The notes: generated by a model from the sequence alone, not told the origin. Shown: positions 37,987 to 48,407, counted from the stretch's first letter. The stretch is DNA of 64,000 bases from Flagellimonas abyssi (GCF_019457905.1 NZ_JAHZSV010000019.1:24030-88029); one strand, 5' to 3'. Numbers and translations: made by a program.

Positions 37987-38796
37987 ATGAATGGTAAAAA
38001 GGTATTGTTTGTATCTTCTGAATTAGTTCCCTACCTCCCAGAGAATCCTGTTTCCTTAATGTCGTATGAAGCACCAAGAATGGTTAACAGCAATGGTGGC
38101 CAGATCCGCATTTTTATGCCAAGGTACGGAAACATCAACGAAAGGAGGCATCAATTACATGAGGTCATACGTTTATCGGGGATGAACCTGGTGATCAATG
38201 ATATGGATATGCCCTTGATCATAAAGGTAGCTTCCATACCTAAGGAAAGGATACAAGTCTACTTTATAGATAATGATGAATATTTTAAAAGAAAGGCCAC
38301 TTTTACCGATTCTGACGGGAATTTGTTCCCTGATAATGACGAACGCGCCATTTTCTTTGCTAAGGGAGTTGTGGAGACAGTGAAAAAATTGAACTGGTCC
38401 CCGGATATTATCCATGTGCATGGCTGGATGGCTTCCATGGTGCCTCTTTACCTAAGAAAGTATTATGCAGATGAGCCATTGTTCTCCGAAAGTAGGATAG
38501 TTACTTCTGTCTATGGTAAAGATTTTGAAGGAGAGCTGGATGCTACAATGATCGATAAAATTGCTTTTGATGGTATTGACAAAGAGGAGGTTTCGGTACT
38601 GTCCAAGCCCGAGTATAATAATTTGTTAAAGGTTGCCGTAGATCATTCCGATGCCGTTATTTTAGCCGCGGATGATTTGTCCGATGACCTAAAAAGCCAT
38701 ATTGACAATCTTTCCGTACCAGTTTTGCCATACGTTCCACTTCAAGAAGCGGAAGAGGCATACACGAATTTCTACAATACAGAGGTTTTAAAATAG
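37987..38796 (+). CDS. Glycogen/starch synthase-like protein, N-terminal domain only
   Basis: Protein of 269 aa from the ATG at 37987. It matches only the N-terminal (GT5) half of glycogen synthase: KKVLFVSSELVPYLPE, FMPRYGNINERRHQLHEV and DIIHVHGWMASMVPLYLR. The Lys-Gly-Gly ADP-glucose motif of real GlgA is absent (here APRMVNSNGGQ), as is the whole C-terminal Rossmann half (usual length ~480). Homologues beside panC are common in Bacteroidota, so this is a conserved short family, not a fresh truncation, and is probably not a glycogen synthase. Five nt before the DUF4270 gene. Confidence 0.82.
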   Translation: MNGKKVLFVSSELVPYLPENPVSLMSYEAPRMVNSNGGQIRIFMPRYGNINERRHQLHEVIRLSGMNLVINDMDMPLIIKVASIPKERIQVYFIDNDEYFKRKATFTDSDGNLFPDNDERAIFFAKGVVETVKKLNWSPDIIHVHGWMASMVPLYLRKYYADEPLFSESRIVTSVYGKDFEGELDATMIDKIAFDGIDKEEVSVLSKPEYNNLLKVAVDHSDAVILAADDLSDDLKSHIDNLSVPVLPYVPLQEAEEAYTNFYNTEVLK

Positions 38797-38801
38797 ATTG
38801 A

Positions 38802-40610
38802 ATGAGATTTTCCAATATTTTCAAGGTTTCGGCACTGTTTGGAACTTTGTTTTTACTAATTGTCTCTTGTGAAGAGGAGTTGGATACCATAGGTGAAGGC
38901 GTTATTGATGGTGAGCCTTTTACAACAGGTAAAGTTGAGTATGACGTGTTTGCCTACAACAAGGGCATAACCGCTGTTCAGACCAATAGGCTGCCCGTAT
39001 ATCAACTTGGTACCTTCAACGACCCTATATATGGTCAAAGAAAGGCGAGCATTATTTCACAACTTCAATTGACCACAGGTTCACCAACATTTGGGGATTT
39101 GTCACAAGCTAGTGAGGATGACCCCGATAACGACCAAGAGAATGAGACCGTAACCGAGGTATATTTAAACATTCCTTTTTTAACGGCCCCCTCACCTGAT
39201 AGGGATGGTGACGGAGTTCCCGATGACCTTGAGAATGGTGACGATGCCGATGACCCAAACTCTGATTGGGATGGTGATGGGGTTAGCGACAATCAAGAAA
39301 GAATAATCGGTTCTGATCCGTATAATCCCGATGAAGATGGAACCGGAGACAATTTTACGCCCAATGTATATCCCAACAGATTTGATTTGGATAGTATTTA
39401 CGGAGACAGAAACCAAACATTTGACATCGTAGTCTCAAGGTCTAACTACTTTCTTAGGGATTTGGACCCCAATTCAAACTTTCAGCAGGCACAAGAATAT
39501 TACTCCAACCAGGATTTCTCCAGCTTTATCGGCGAAGAGCTTACCATTACAGGTAAAAACACCGTGATAATTGATGATATTGAGACAGTTGTAATGGCTG
39601 AGGATGATCCCGATACCGATGTGGACGAATCGAAAACTGTTGTAGATGATAGAATACCTCCGGGGATTTATATTCCTTTGAATCCCGATTTTTTCCAACA
39701 GAATATCTTGGATAAAGAAGGTCAGTCTGAGCTGTTGAACAATTCAAACTTTAAAAATTTCCTTCGGGGAGTGCATTTGACGGGAACAGATATGGAAGAA
39801 TTAATGTTTTTGTTGGATCTCACCCGCGCAAACATTACCATAACCTATACCTACGATGACTATGATGCCGAGGCCGAAGAGACCGTTACGGCGGAAAAAG
39901 ACTTCGTCTTGAACTTTTTGATTAGTTCTCAACAAACAGGGGTTACCGGTAATGCAGTAAATGTTTTTGAGAATGAAATGTTGCCCCCAGAGGTGGTAAG
40001 CGCAATGGACAATGGAGAAAACGCTTCTAGAATTTATGTAAAGGGAGGTGCTGCCGTTACAGAGGTACGTTTGTTTGACGAGGTAATCAACGGTGGGGAA
40101 GATATAATCAATCAGATTAAACAGAACAGTTGGATAATCAACGAGGCCAATCTTGTATTCTATGTAGATCAAGAGGCTGTAGATGCTTCGGTAGTCGAAC
40201 CACCAAGGCTTTACATTTACAATGCAGAAACAAACAGACCCATTTTCGATGCTTCGAACGAAGATCCTGATATAAATGGAGGAACAAACCCGTTACAATA
40301 TTATCTGAATCATGGTGGTATATTGGAGCAAGAAAATAATAGGGGAGTAAAATATAAAATACGCATTACAGAGCATATCAACAATATTATAGTTCGTGAC
40401 TCCACGAATGCAAGATTAGGGTTGACATTAACGCCTAATATGGCTTTGCTTGGACTTCGGGAAGCGATTGGCACTGACATGCAAGGAGTCGATTATCCCA
40501 TTGCCGGAACGGTTAGTCCTTTGGGCACTGTTCTTTACGGAAGCAATGTGTCCAACGAGTTTGAGGATAAAAAACTAAAATTGGAAATCTTCTACACCCA
40601 GGCCAACTAA
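38802..40610 (+). CDS. DUF4270 lipoprotein with thrombospondin-type-3-like calcium repeats
   Basis: Lipoprotein of 602 aa (lipobox LLIVSC, Cys23) of the DUF4270 family, predicted surface or outer-membrane protein. Inserted at ~132-184 is a run of calcium-binding loops: DRDGDGVPDDLENGDDADD, DWDGDGVSDNQE and PDEDGTGDN, like thrombospondin type 3 repeats. The remainder is beta-rich. It is cotranscribed with the preceding glycogen-synthase-like gene. No function is known for the family. Confidence 0.82.
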   Translation: MRFSNIFKVSALFGTLFLLIVSCEEELDTIGEGVIDGEPFTTGKVEYDVFAYNKGITAVQTNRLPVYQLGTFNDPIYGQRKASIISQLQLTTGSPTFGDLSQASEDDPDNDQENETVTEVYLNIPFLTAPSPDRDGDGVPDDLENGDDADDPNSDWDGDGVSDNQERIIGSDPYNPDEDGTGDNFTPNVYPNRFDLDSIYGDRNQTFDIVVSRSNYFLRDLDPNSNFQQAQEYYSNQDFSSFIGEELTITGKNTVIIDDIETVVMAEDDPDTDVDESKTVVDDRIPPGIYIPLNPDFFQQNILDKEGQSELLNNSNFKNFLRGVHLTGTDMEELMFLLDLTRANITITYTYDDYDAEAEETVTAEKDFVLNFLISSQQTGVTGNAVNVFENEMLPPEVVSAMDNGENASRIYVKGGAAVTEVRLFDEVINGGEDIINQIKQNSWIINEANLVFYVDQEAVDASVVEPPRLYIYNAETNRPIFDASNEDPDINGGTNPLQYYLNHGGILEQENNRGVKYKIRITEHINNIIVRDSTNARLGLTLTPNMALLGLREAIGTDMQGVDYPIAGTVSPLGTVLYGSNVSNEFEDKKLKLEIFYTQAN

Positions 40611-40688
40611 TTGGGATTGATTTATCGTGGTTTTTTGGGCGTTCATCGTTTTAAGCCATCATAACCAAATAATTTAAATCAAACCTTT

Positions 40689-40696
40689 TAATTTTG
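40689..40696 (+). promoter_or_regulatory. -7 element before glmS
   Basis: TAATTTTG fits TAnnTTTG exactly, 41 nt before the ATG at 40737. No good -33 TTG is seen. Confidence 0.45.
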
Positions 40697-40736
40697 ATGA
40701 CTAACCCCCAATGGTTATTAACTTAAAAAAAATCTT

Positions 40737-42584
40737 ATGTGTGGAATAGTTGGTTATATCGGGCATAGAGACGCCTATCCGGTCATCATTAAAGGCTTGC
40801 AAAGACTCGAATATAGAGGGTACGATAGTGCAGGGGTGACCTTGTTCGATGGAAAAAACATTCATTTGGCCAAAACAAAAGGCAAGGTCGAGGATTTAAA
40901 AACCAAGGCCGAAGCCACTATCCCTACCAGTGGGAAATTGGGGCTTGGCCATACAAGATGGGCAACACATGGTGTGCCAAACGATGTAAACTCCCACCCG
41001 CATTACTCAAATTCAGGTGACTTGGTGATTATTCACAATGGAATCATCGAAAATTATGAATCCATAAAGCAAGCATTGAAAAAAAGAGGATACACTTTTG
41101 AGTCGGATACCGATACCGAGGTGCTTGTCAACTTGATAGAGGAAGTTAAGAACAAAGAAGGGGTAAAACTTGGAAAAGCCGTACAAATTGCATTGAACCA
41201 AGTGGTCGGGGCATATGCCATTGCAGTTTTTGATAAAAATAAACCGGATGAAATCGTAGTTGCCAAATTGGGTAGCCCACTCGCGATCGGAATCGGGGAA
41301 AATGAATATTTTATTGCCTCTGATGCTTCTCCATTTATAGAGTTTACCAACAATGCCGTTTATCTCGAAGATGAGGAGATGGCCATTATAAGGATAGGCA
41401 AGGAAATCAAAATGCGTAAGATCAAGGACGATGCCATCGCCTATCCGAACATTTTGGAACTTCAACTTAATTTAGAAGAGATAGAAAAGGGCGGTTACGA
41501 CCACTTTATGCTCAAGGAAATCTACGAGCAGCCCAAGGCCATACAAGATACGTACAGAGGACGTCTTTTGGCAGACAAGGGAATCGTTAAAATGGCAGGG
41601 ATAGACCAAAATTTGGAAAAATTCCTAAATGCCAATAGGATTATAATAGTTGCTTGTGGTACCTCTTGGCATGCAGGTTTGGTTGCCGAGTATATTTTTG
41701 AGGACATGGCACGGATACCAGTAGAGGTAGAATATGCCTCGGAGTTCAGGTACCGTAACCCAGTGATAACCGAAAAGGATGTCTTGATAGCCATTTCCCA
41801 ATCCGGTGAAACTGCCGATACATTGGCAGCGATTAAATTGGCCAAGGAAAAAGGAGCGTTTGTTTTTGGAGTCTGTAATGTGGTGGGCTCATCCATAGCA
41901 AGGGAGACCCATGCAGGAGCCTACACCCATGCAGGACCCGAAATTGGCGTAGCTTCCACAAAGGCATTTACTACTCAGATTACCGTATTGACCTTGATTG
42001 CCTTGAAATTGGCGCAAGAAAAGGGAACATTATCTCAATCCAAATACCACGAATATTTGGCGGAACTTGAGGCTATTCCGGCAAAAGTTGAAAAGGCACT
42101 TTTGTCCAATCCCTTGGTGGAGGAAATATCCGCAACCTATAAAGATTCATCGAACTGTTTGTATTTGGGTAGAGGATATAATTTCCCTGTTGCACTTGAA
42201 GGAGCTTTAAAGTTGAAGGAAATTAGCTATATCCACGCCGAAGGGTATCCTGCGGCAGAAATGAAGCATGGTCCAATCGCTCTTATCGATGAGCAAATGC
42301 CCGTTGTGGTTATTGCCACAAAGAAAGGACACTACGAAAAAGTTGTCAGTAACATTCAAGAAATCAAATCTAGAAAAGGTAAGATTATTGCTATTGTTAC
42401 AGAAGGCGATCAAACTGTAAAAGAATTGGCAGACCACGTAATCGAAGTCCCAGAGACTTCGGAAAGTTTGTCGCCGCTACTGACCACCATACCACTGCAA
42501 TTACTATCATACCACATAGCGGTAATGAGGGGGTGCAATGTGGACCAGCCAAGAAACTTGGCAAAATCGGTGACTGTCGAATAA
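40737..42584 (+). CDS. glmS: Glutamine--fructose-6-phosphate aminotransferase (isomerizing)
   Basis: Makes glucosamine 6-phosphate, first step towards UDP-GlcNAc and so peptidoglycan and LPS. 615 aa. Cys2 of MCGIVGYIGHR is the glutaminase nucleophile; YRGYDSAG and GHTRWATHG are class II amidotransferase motifs. Two SIS sugar-isomerase domains follow (CGTSWHAGLVAEY, SQSGETADT), ending with the canonical NLAKSVTVE. It has its own promoter element and terminator. Confidence 0.98.
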   Translation: MCGIVGYIGHRDAYPVIIKGLQRLEYRGYDSAGVTLFDGKNIHLAKTKGKVEDLKTKAEATIPTSGKLGLGHTRWATHGVPNDVNSHPHYSNSGDLVIIHNGIIENYESIKQALKKRGYTFESDTDTEVLVNLIEEVKNKEGVKLGKAVQIALNQVVGAYAIAVFDKNKPDEIVVAKLGSPLAIGIGENEYFIASDASPFIEFTNNAVYLEDEEMAIIRIGKEIKMRKIKDDAIAYPNILELQLNLEEIEKGGYDHFMLKEIYEQPKAIQDTYRGRLLADKGIVKMAGIDQNLEKFLNANRIIIVACGTSWHAGLVAEYIFEDMARIPVEVEYASEFRYRNPVITEKDVLIAISQSGETADTLAAIKLAKEKGAFVFGVCNVVGSSIARETHAGAYTHAGPEIGVASTKAFTTQITVLTLIALKLAQEKGTLSQSKYHEYLAELEAIPAKVEKALLSNPLVEEISATYKDSSNCLYLGRGYNFPVALEGALKLKEISYIHAEGYPAAEMKHGPIALIDEQMPVVVIATKKGHYEKVVSNIQEIKSRKGKIIAIVTEGDQTVKELADHVIEVPETSESLSPLLTTIPLQLLSYHIAVMRGCNVDQPRNLAKSVTVE

Positions 42585-42612
42585 TACCTAAAAAAACATA
42601 TCTTTTGGATTG

Positions 42613-42640
42613 AAAAGGTGCTGGAAACAGCGCCTTTTTT
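42613..42640 (+). terminator. Terminator after glmS
   Basis: Eleven-bp stem AAAAGGTGCTG/CAGCGCCTTTT (one G-U) with a GAAA tetraloop and T tract to 42640. Confidence 0.9.
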
Positions 42641-42682
42641 GTTGAAAACGTATATTTGAACAGGATTTTTTGTCAAAAAAGT

Positions 42683-42698
42683 ATTATGCATGCATAAT
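42683..42698. promoter_or_regulatory. 16-bp perfect palindrome upstream of a TonB receptor
   Basis: ATTATGCATGCATAAT is its own reverse complement, centred between 42690 and 42691, 97 bp before the receptor start. Likely binding site of a dimeric regulator. Confidence 0.5.
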
Positions 42699-42794
42699 TT
42701 TTTTCAAATTTGTATAATCGGAATAAAAAAAAATGTATCTTCCCGATTGATACTTAACATGCACAAAAACTAAATTAACTCTAATCCATAGCAA

Positions 42795-45554
42795 ATGAAA
42801 AAACTTATGTTTGTTTCCCTAATGTTGTTGGGTTTGGCGTCCTATGGTCAAACCACGGTACAGGGAAAGGTAGTTGATGAAAACAATGAGCCCATACCGG
42901 GAGCCAACGTGGTTTTGGTAGGGAAGGCAGAAGGAACCACTACGGACTTTGATGGAAATTTTACCTTTAATACGGATGCAGTCCCTCCATTTCGACTCCA
43001 ATTTTCAAGTATTGGCTTCTCGGATTTTACAGCAAATGTTACGTCGAACAATCAAACGCTTACCATAACGCTTTCTGAGGCCAATACGATGCTCGACGAA
43101 ATCGTAATTTCTGCATCGCGAACGCCCGAACGTATCTTTGAATCTCCCGTATCGGTGGAGCGTTTTGGACTCAAGGAAATCAAGAATACCACTGCAGAAT
43201 CCTTTTATGGGGGGCTTCAAAATTTGAAGGGAGTGGATATAAACACAAACAGTTTAACTTTCCAATCCATAAACACTAGAGGTTTTGCCACATTTGCCAA
43301 CAATAGGTTCCTGCAATTGGTAGATGGTATGGACAATACCGCGCCTGGTCTTAACTTTGTATTGGGTAACCTTGTGGGGATGTCCGAACTGGATGTACAG
43401 AGCGTAGAGATATTGCCGGGAGCGTCTTCTGCCTTATATGGTGCAGGCGCGTTTAACGGTATTCTTTTCATGACTAGTAAAAACCCATTCGATTTTCAAG
43501 GGATAAGTGCATATGCCAAAGGAGGTGTAACCACCCAAGATGCTGCCGGGAGCAATTTCTATAAAGATTTTGGTGTACGCGCGGCCCACGCCTTTAGTGA
43601 TAAAGTGGCTGTAAAGGCCAACCTTTCCGTTTTAAATGGTGAAGATTGGCATGCCAACAGCCGAGTGGATTTGAACAATCCAGGAGCCGACCGCTCCAAT
43701 CCGGCTTACGATGGATTGAATGTGTATGGGGATGAGGTTTCCACAACATTGGACTTCGATGCTGCAGCAGGATTCCCATCTGGAACCGTAGGCTCGGCCA
43801 CAATTTCAAGGACAGGTTATGATGAAGCCGATTTAGCCAATTACAACGCTGAAAGTGTTAAAGCTGATTTTGCATTGCACTACAGACCTTTTGCCAATGA
43901 TTTGGAAGTGATTCTGAACAGTAGAATAGGTAGAGGTACCACTATTTATCAAGGAGCCAACCGCTATGCCGTAGCAGGATTTACGATGCAGCAGCATAGA
44001 CTGGAAATCAAAAACGACAATTTCTTTATTAGAGGTTATATCGTTTCCGAAAATTCAGGAGACGCTTACGATACCCGTTTCGCAGGCATCAACGTAAACA
44101 GGGCATGGAAATCGGATACCCAATGGTTTACGGATTATGCTGGGGCCTATATCCCCACATATTTAGGAGGTATTCAAGGAGCGGGATTGACCCCGGAGGA
44201 GGCCTCTGCCCAAGCACATATAGCAGGTAGACAAGCAGCTGACCAAGGACGGTTAATTCCTGGAACCCCAGCGTTTGAAAGTGCGTTTAACAGTGTGATC
44301 AACAATGGGGATTTAACAACAGGAGCCAAATTTATTGATAAAACCAAGTTCCGTCACGTAAACGGTAATTATAACATTGCCCACTTGATTGATGACTGGG
44401 CAGATATACAAATCGGTGGATCGTTCAGGGAATATGAATTGAATTCCCAAGGAACCATTTTTACGGATATTGACGGTCCTATCAAATACAACGAATACGG
44501 TGCCTACCTTCAAGTACAGAAAAAGTTTTTGGATGACCGTTTAAAGTTTACCGGTTCTGCCCGTTACGATAAAAACGAATTTTTTGATGGGTTCCTTTCA
44601 CCAAGAGTTTCGTTCGCGTATACTTTGGGCGAGGAAAGGAATCATAACCTAAGGGTTTCCGTGCAACAAGGTTTTAGAAACCCGACTACCCAGGATTTGT
44701 TCATCGGTTTAAATGCTGGACGCGCTATCTTGGTAGGGTCCGCACCGGCCAACCTGGATAGGGATGTACGTACTTTTGAGGTAAGTGCATCTGGTCAGGC
44801 CCTTATTGGTCAGTCCACGGTACAACTTGTAGGTAGGGATGCTTACGAGAATGCATACTCAACAGCTTCCTTACAGGCAGGAGCACCGGAAGCGGTCAAC
44901 ACGCCATTGGTTCAACCTGAAGAAATTACAGCTTTTGAGGCTGGATATAGAGGTCAAGTGGGTAAATTCACTATCGATTTGAGTGGATATTATAACAGTT
45001 ACTCCAACTTTTTGGCCAATACAACCACGGCTGTTCCTTTCTACGGTGAAGCAGGAGATGGTGGTCTTTCGTTGTTAGCCCTACAGAATGGGGATTTTCA
45101 AGTTTATCAAACCTATACCAACTCAGAAGCGGATATCAATTCCTACGGAGCTACTCTTGGAGTGGATACAAAACTTGGAAATTTTGATTTAGGAGTGAAC
45201 TATACCTTTGCCGAATTGGATATTGATGAAGGAAGATACCCTGACCTTAGAACCAACTTTAACACACCAAAGCATAAGGTAAAAGCATCCTTTGGTAATG
45301 CGGCGCTATTTAAGAGCTTTGGTTTTAACGTGAACTACAGATGGAGCGACAGCTACTATTGGGAAGCTTCCTTCGCAGATGGAGATATTCCGGCATATAC
45401 CGTTTTGGATGCTCAGGTCAATTACTCCGTACCATCCATCAAGTCTATTTTCAAACTGGGAGGATCTAACCTGTTGGGTGATGAGTACTACACTGCCATC
45501 GGTACAGGATTCATAGGTTCCATTTACTATTTGTCTTGGACCATAAATCCTTAA
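42795..45554 (+). CDS. TonB-dependent receptor with carboxypeptidase-regulatory-like domain
   Basis: Outer-membrane receptor of 919 aa: signal MKKLMFVSLMLLGLASYGQ, CarboxypepD_reg-like domain (~20-105, VQGKVVDENNEPIPGANVVLV), a DEIVISASRTPERIFESPVS linker that resembles a TonB box, plug (~115-235 with RGFATFANNRFLQLVDG and GASSALYGAGAFNGILFMTSK) and barrel to 919. It lacks the terminal Phe (ends TINP). Flanked by terminators of glmS and its own, so a single-gene unit. The ligand is unknown. Confidence 0.88.
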   Translation: MKKLMFVSLMLLGLASYGQTTVQGKVVDENNEPIPGANVVLVGKAEGTTTDFDGNFTFNTDAVPPFRLQFSSIGFSDFTANVTSNNQTLTITLSEANTMLDEIVISASRTPERIFESPVSVERFGLKEIKNTTAESFYGGLQNLKGVDINTNSLTFQSINTRGFATFANNRFLQLVDGMDNTAPGLNFVLGNLVGMSELDVQSVEILPGASSALYGAGAFNGILFMTSKNPFDFQGISAYAKGGVTTQDAAGSNFYKDFGVRAAHAFSDKVAVKANLSVLNGEDWHANSRVDLNNPGADRSNPAYDGLNVYGDEVSTTLDFDAAAGFPSGTVGSATISRTGYDEADLANYNAESVKADFALHYRPFANDLEVILNSRIGRGTTIYQGANRYAVAGFTMQQHRLEIKNDNFFIRGYIVSENSGDAYDTRFAGINVNRAWKSDTQWFTDYAGAYIPTYLGGIQGAGLTPEEASAQAHIAGRQAADQGRLIPGTPAFESAFNSVINNGDLTTGAKFIDKTKFRHVNGNYNIAHLIDDWADIQIGGSFREYELNSQGTIFTDIDGPIKYNEYGAYLQVQKKFLDDRLKFTGSARYDKNEFFDGFLSPRVSFAYTLGEERNHNLRVSVQQGFRNPTTQDLFIGLNAGRAILVGSAPANLDRDVRTFEVSASGQALIGQSTVQLVGRDAYENAYSTASLQAGAPEAVNTPLVQPEEITAFEAGYRGQVGKFTIDLSGYYNSYSNFLANTTTAVPFYGEAGDGGLSLLALQNGDFQVYQTYTNSEADINSYGATLGVDTKLGNFDLGVNYTFAELDIDEGRYPDLRTNFNTPKHKVKASFGNAALFKSFGFNVNYRWSDSYYWEASFADGDIPAYTVLDAQVNYSVPSIKSIFKLGGSNLLGDEYYTAIGTGFIGSIYYLSWTINP

Positions 45555-45576
45555 TTGACAGGAAACAAGCAGAACT

Positions 45577-45606
45577 AAAGGCGTTGGGAAATCCAGCGCC
45601 TTTTTT
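45577..45606 (+). terminator. Terminator after the TonB receptor
   Basis: Stem AAAGGCGTTGG/CCAGCGCCTTT (one G-U) at 45577-45587 and 45593-45603, then T residues to 45606. Confidence 0.88.
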
Positions 45607-45653
45607 CTTTAAAAAAAAGCTGAAATCGGTTTCTGAATAAAAATGTAAAAGCA

Positions 45654-45661
45654 TATCTTTG
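45654..45661 (+). promoter_or_regulatory. -7 element before atpD
   Basis: TATCTTTG matches TAnnTTTG exactly, 55 nt before the atpD start. Confidence 0.5.
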
Positions 45662-45704
45662 CAGCCGAAAAAATAGCGGTCATTTTCCGCGTATTCAATT
45701 ATAA

Positions 45705-47225
<1,521 letters not shown>

Positions 47226-47240
47226 AACAAAGAATTGAGA

Positions 47241-47277
47241 TATAAGTATTGAGTATTTAGATATCTCAATACTTATA
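47241..47277 (+). repeat. Inverted repeat between atpD and atpC
   Basis: TATAAGTATTGAG (47241-47253) pairs exactly with CTCAATACTTATA (47265-47277), with an 11-nt loop. Another ATCTCAATACT follows just before atpC. No T tract, so it is not a simple terminator; it may modulate expression or mRNA processing between the two subunits, which are needed at 3:1. Confidence 0.6.
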
Positions 47278-47301
47278 CCTCACATCTCAATACTAAGAAA
47301 C

Positions 47302-47580
47302 ATGTATTTAGAAATAGTATCACCCGAAGCTACTTTATTCTCAGGCGAGGTAACCTCGGTTACCGTACCCGGAATGGATGGGGAATTCCAGATGCTGGAG
47401 AACCACGCAGCAATCGTGTCTCTTTTACAGGCTGGAAAAGTAAAAGTGAAAGGTAATATCACCATTGACGAAGCCTTTGCGGATAAATTTTCCAAAGGAA
47501 ACAATGGAGAAACTATCTTGAACATTTCAAGTGGCACGGTCGAAATGAAAGACAACAAAGTGATTGTTTTGGCCGACTAG
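47302..47580 (+). CDS. atpC: F1F0 ATP synthase subunit epsilon (short form)
   Basis: 92 aa covering only the N-terminal beta-sandwich that binds the gamma subunit and the c-ring (MYLEIVSPEATLFSGEV, GMDGEFQMLENHAAIVSLLQAG). The C-terminal two-helix domain (residues ~90-138 in E. coli), which inhibits ATP hydrolysis, is absent. Short epsilon is usual in Bacteroidota as far as I recall. Followed by a strong bidirectional terminator. Confidence 0.95.
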   Translation: MYLEIVSPEATLFSGEVTSVTVPGMDGEFQMLENHAAIVSLLQAGKVKVKGNITIDEAFADKFSKGNNGETILNISSGTVEMKDNKVIVLAD

Positions 47581-47604
47581 GGTAAATGAGAATCGATTCA
47601 CAAT

Positions 47605-47636
47605 AAAAAAGCCGCTCCAATAGAGCGGCTTTTTTT
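47605..47636. terminator. Bidirectional terminator between atpC and the XRE regulator
   Basis: Stem AAAAAAGCCGCTC/GAGCGGCTTTTTT with a CAATA loop. T tract on both strands, and it overlaps the stop codon of the minus-strand regulator gene ending at 47635. Confidence 0.92.
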
Positions 47637-47844
47637 AGTTTTCTTCCGAGTATTCCAATATGTCGCCAGGTTGACAATCCAAGGCTTCACAAATGGCCTC
47701 TAAAGTTGAAAATCGAATTGCTTTGGCTTTTCCTGTTTTCAGTATGGATAAATTGGCTGTTGTAATACCGATTTTCTCTGCGAGTTCATTGCTTTTCATC
47801 TCACGTTTCGCAAGTATGACATCCAAGTTGATTAAAATAGCCAT
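47635..47844 (-). CDS. XRE-family HTH regulator (YozG-like)
   Basis: DNA-binding protein of 69 aa made of one Cro/C1-type HTH (ELAEKIGITTANLSILKTGKA, then RFSTLEAICEALDCQPGDIL). No effector domain. It is translated 2 nt after the DUF2975 membrane gene, a common pair in Gram-positives and Bacteroidota in which the regulator and the membrane protein are co-expressed. A palindrome upstream of the pair (48391-48407) may be its operator. Confidence 0.9.
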   Translation of the reverse strand: MAILINLDVILAKREMKSNELAEKIGITTANLSILKTGKAKAIRFSTLEAICEALDCQPGDILEYSEEN

Positions 47845-47846
47845 GT

Positions 47847-48386
47847 TTAGATAGTAAGGTCGTTTTCTTGTTTTATTTCGTAGCCATCTTGAATGAGGTC
47901 TGCTAAAATCAAAATAAATATCCCTATTACCAGAAGAGGTATTCTACTCCCGATAAGCTCCCCTAAATGGTACCCTAAATTGTAGCCAAAACTGTATGCG
48001 CTTGAATCATCGTTAATTCCTATCTCATCAGAGTAAAGTTCCAGTGCCCTGATTATAAAAATAGCGATGGAGTAGTATATGATACCCACACCAACTTTTT
48101 TAAAAATAGATTTATTTTCTTTTGAAAAGAGTGATTTTGATTCAGAACCATAAACTGTTTTTCTGAGCTTCAAAAGTAACCAGCCCATATAAATCAACAA
48201 GATGAAATTGATAGTCAGTAGGACAGTGTCAGTACTACTGAAATCTGTGGTAGGGTTTTCATGTATCAAATCGAAGGTGGACAAAATAATCAACGGAAAC
48301 TTTAATCCCTTTGATATAATGTCCAGCGCTAGAGCAATTAGCAAAAAGTTAACGATGTACTTTAAATAGGTAATTGATTTTTTCAT
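47847..48386 (-). CDS. DUF2975 membrane protein
   Basis: Membrane protein of 179 aa from the ATG at 48386 (MKKSITYLKYIVNFLLIALALDII), with four predicted helices (~9-29, ~55-77, ~101-121, ~150-170) of the DUF2975 family. Paired with the small XRE regulator downstream. The role is unknown; a signal sensor for the regulator is one idea. Confidence 0.8.
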   Translation of the reverse strand: MKKSITYLKYIVNFLLIALALDIISKGLKFPLIILSTFDLIHENPTTDFSSTDTVLLTINFILLIYMGWLLLKLRKTVYGSESKSLFSKENKSIFKKVGVGIIYYSIAIFIIRALELYSDEIGINDDSSAYSFGYNLGYHLGELIGSRIPLLVIGIFILILADLIQDGYEIKQENDLTI

Positions 48387-48390
48387 AGAA

Positions 48391-48407
48391 TTATCGTTTA
48401 ACGATAA
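48391..48407. promoter_or_regulatory. Palindromic candidate operator of the DUF2975-XRE pair
   Basis: TTATCGT TTA ACGATAA, 7-bp perfect arms around a 3-nt centre, 5 nt before the DUF2975 start. A half-site TTATCG follows near 48423. It probably binds the XRE protein. Confidence 0.5.

Noticed and set aside
43217..43471. Open frames antisense to the TonB receptor at 42795
   Set aside because: Frame shadows inside conserved coding sequence.
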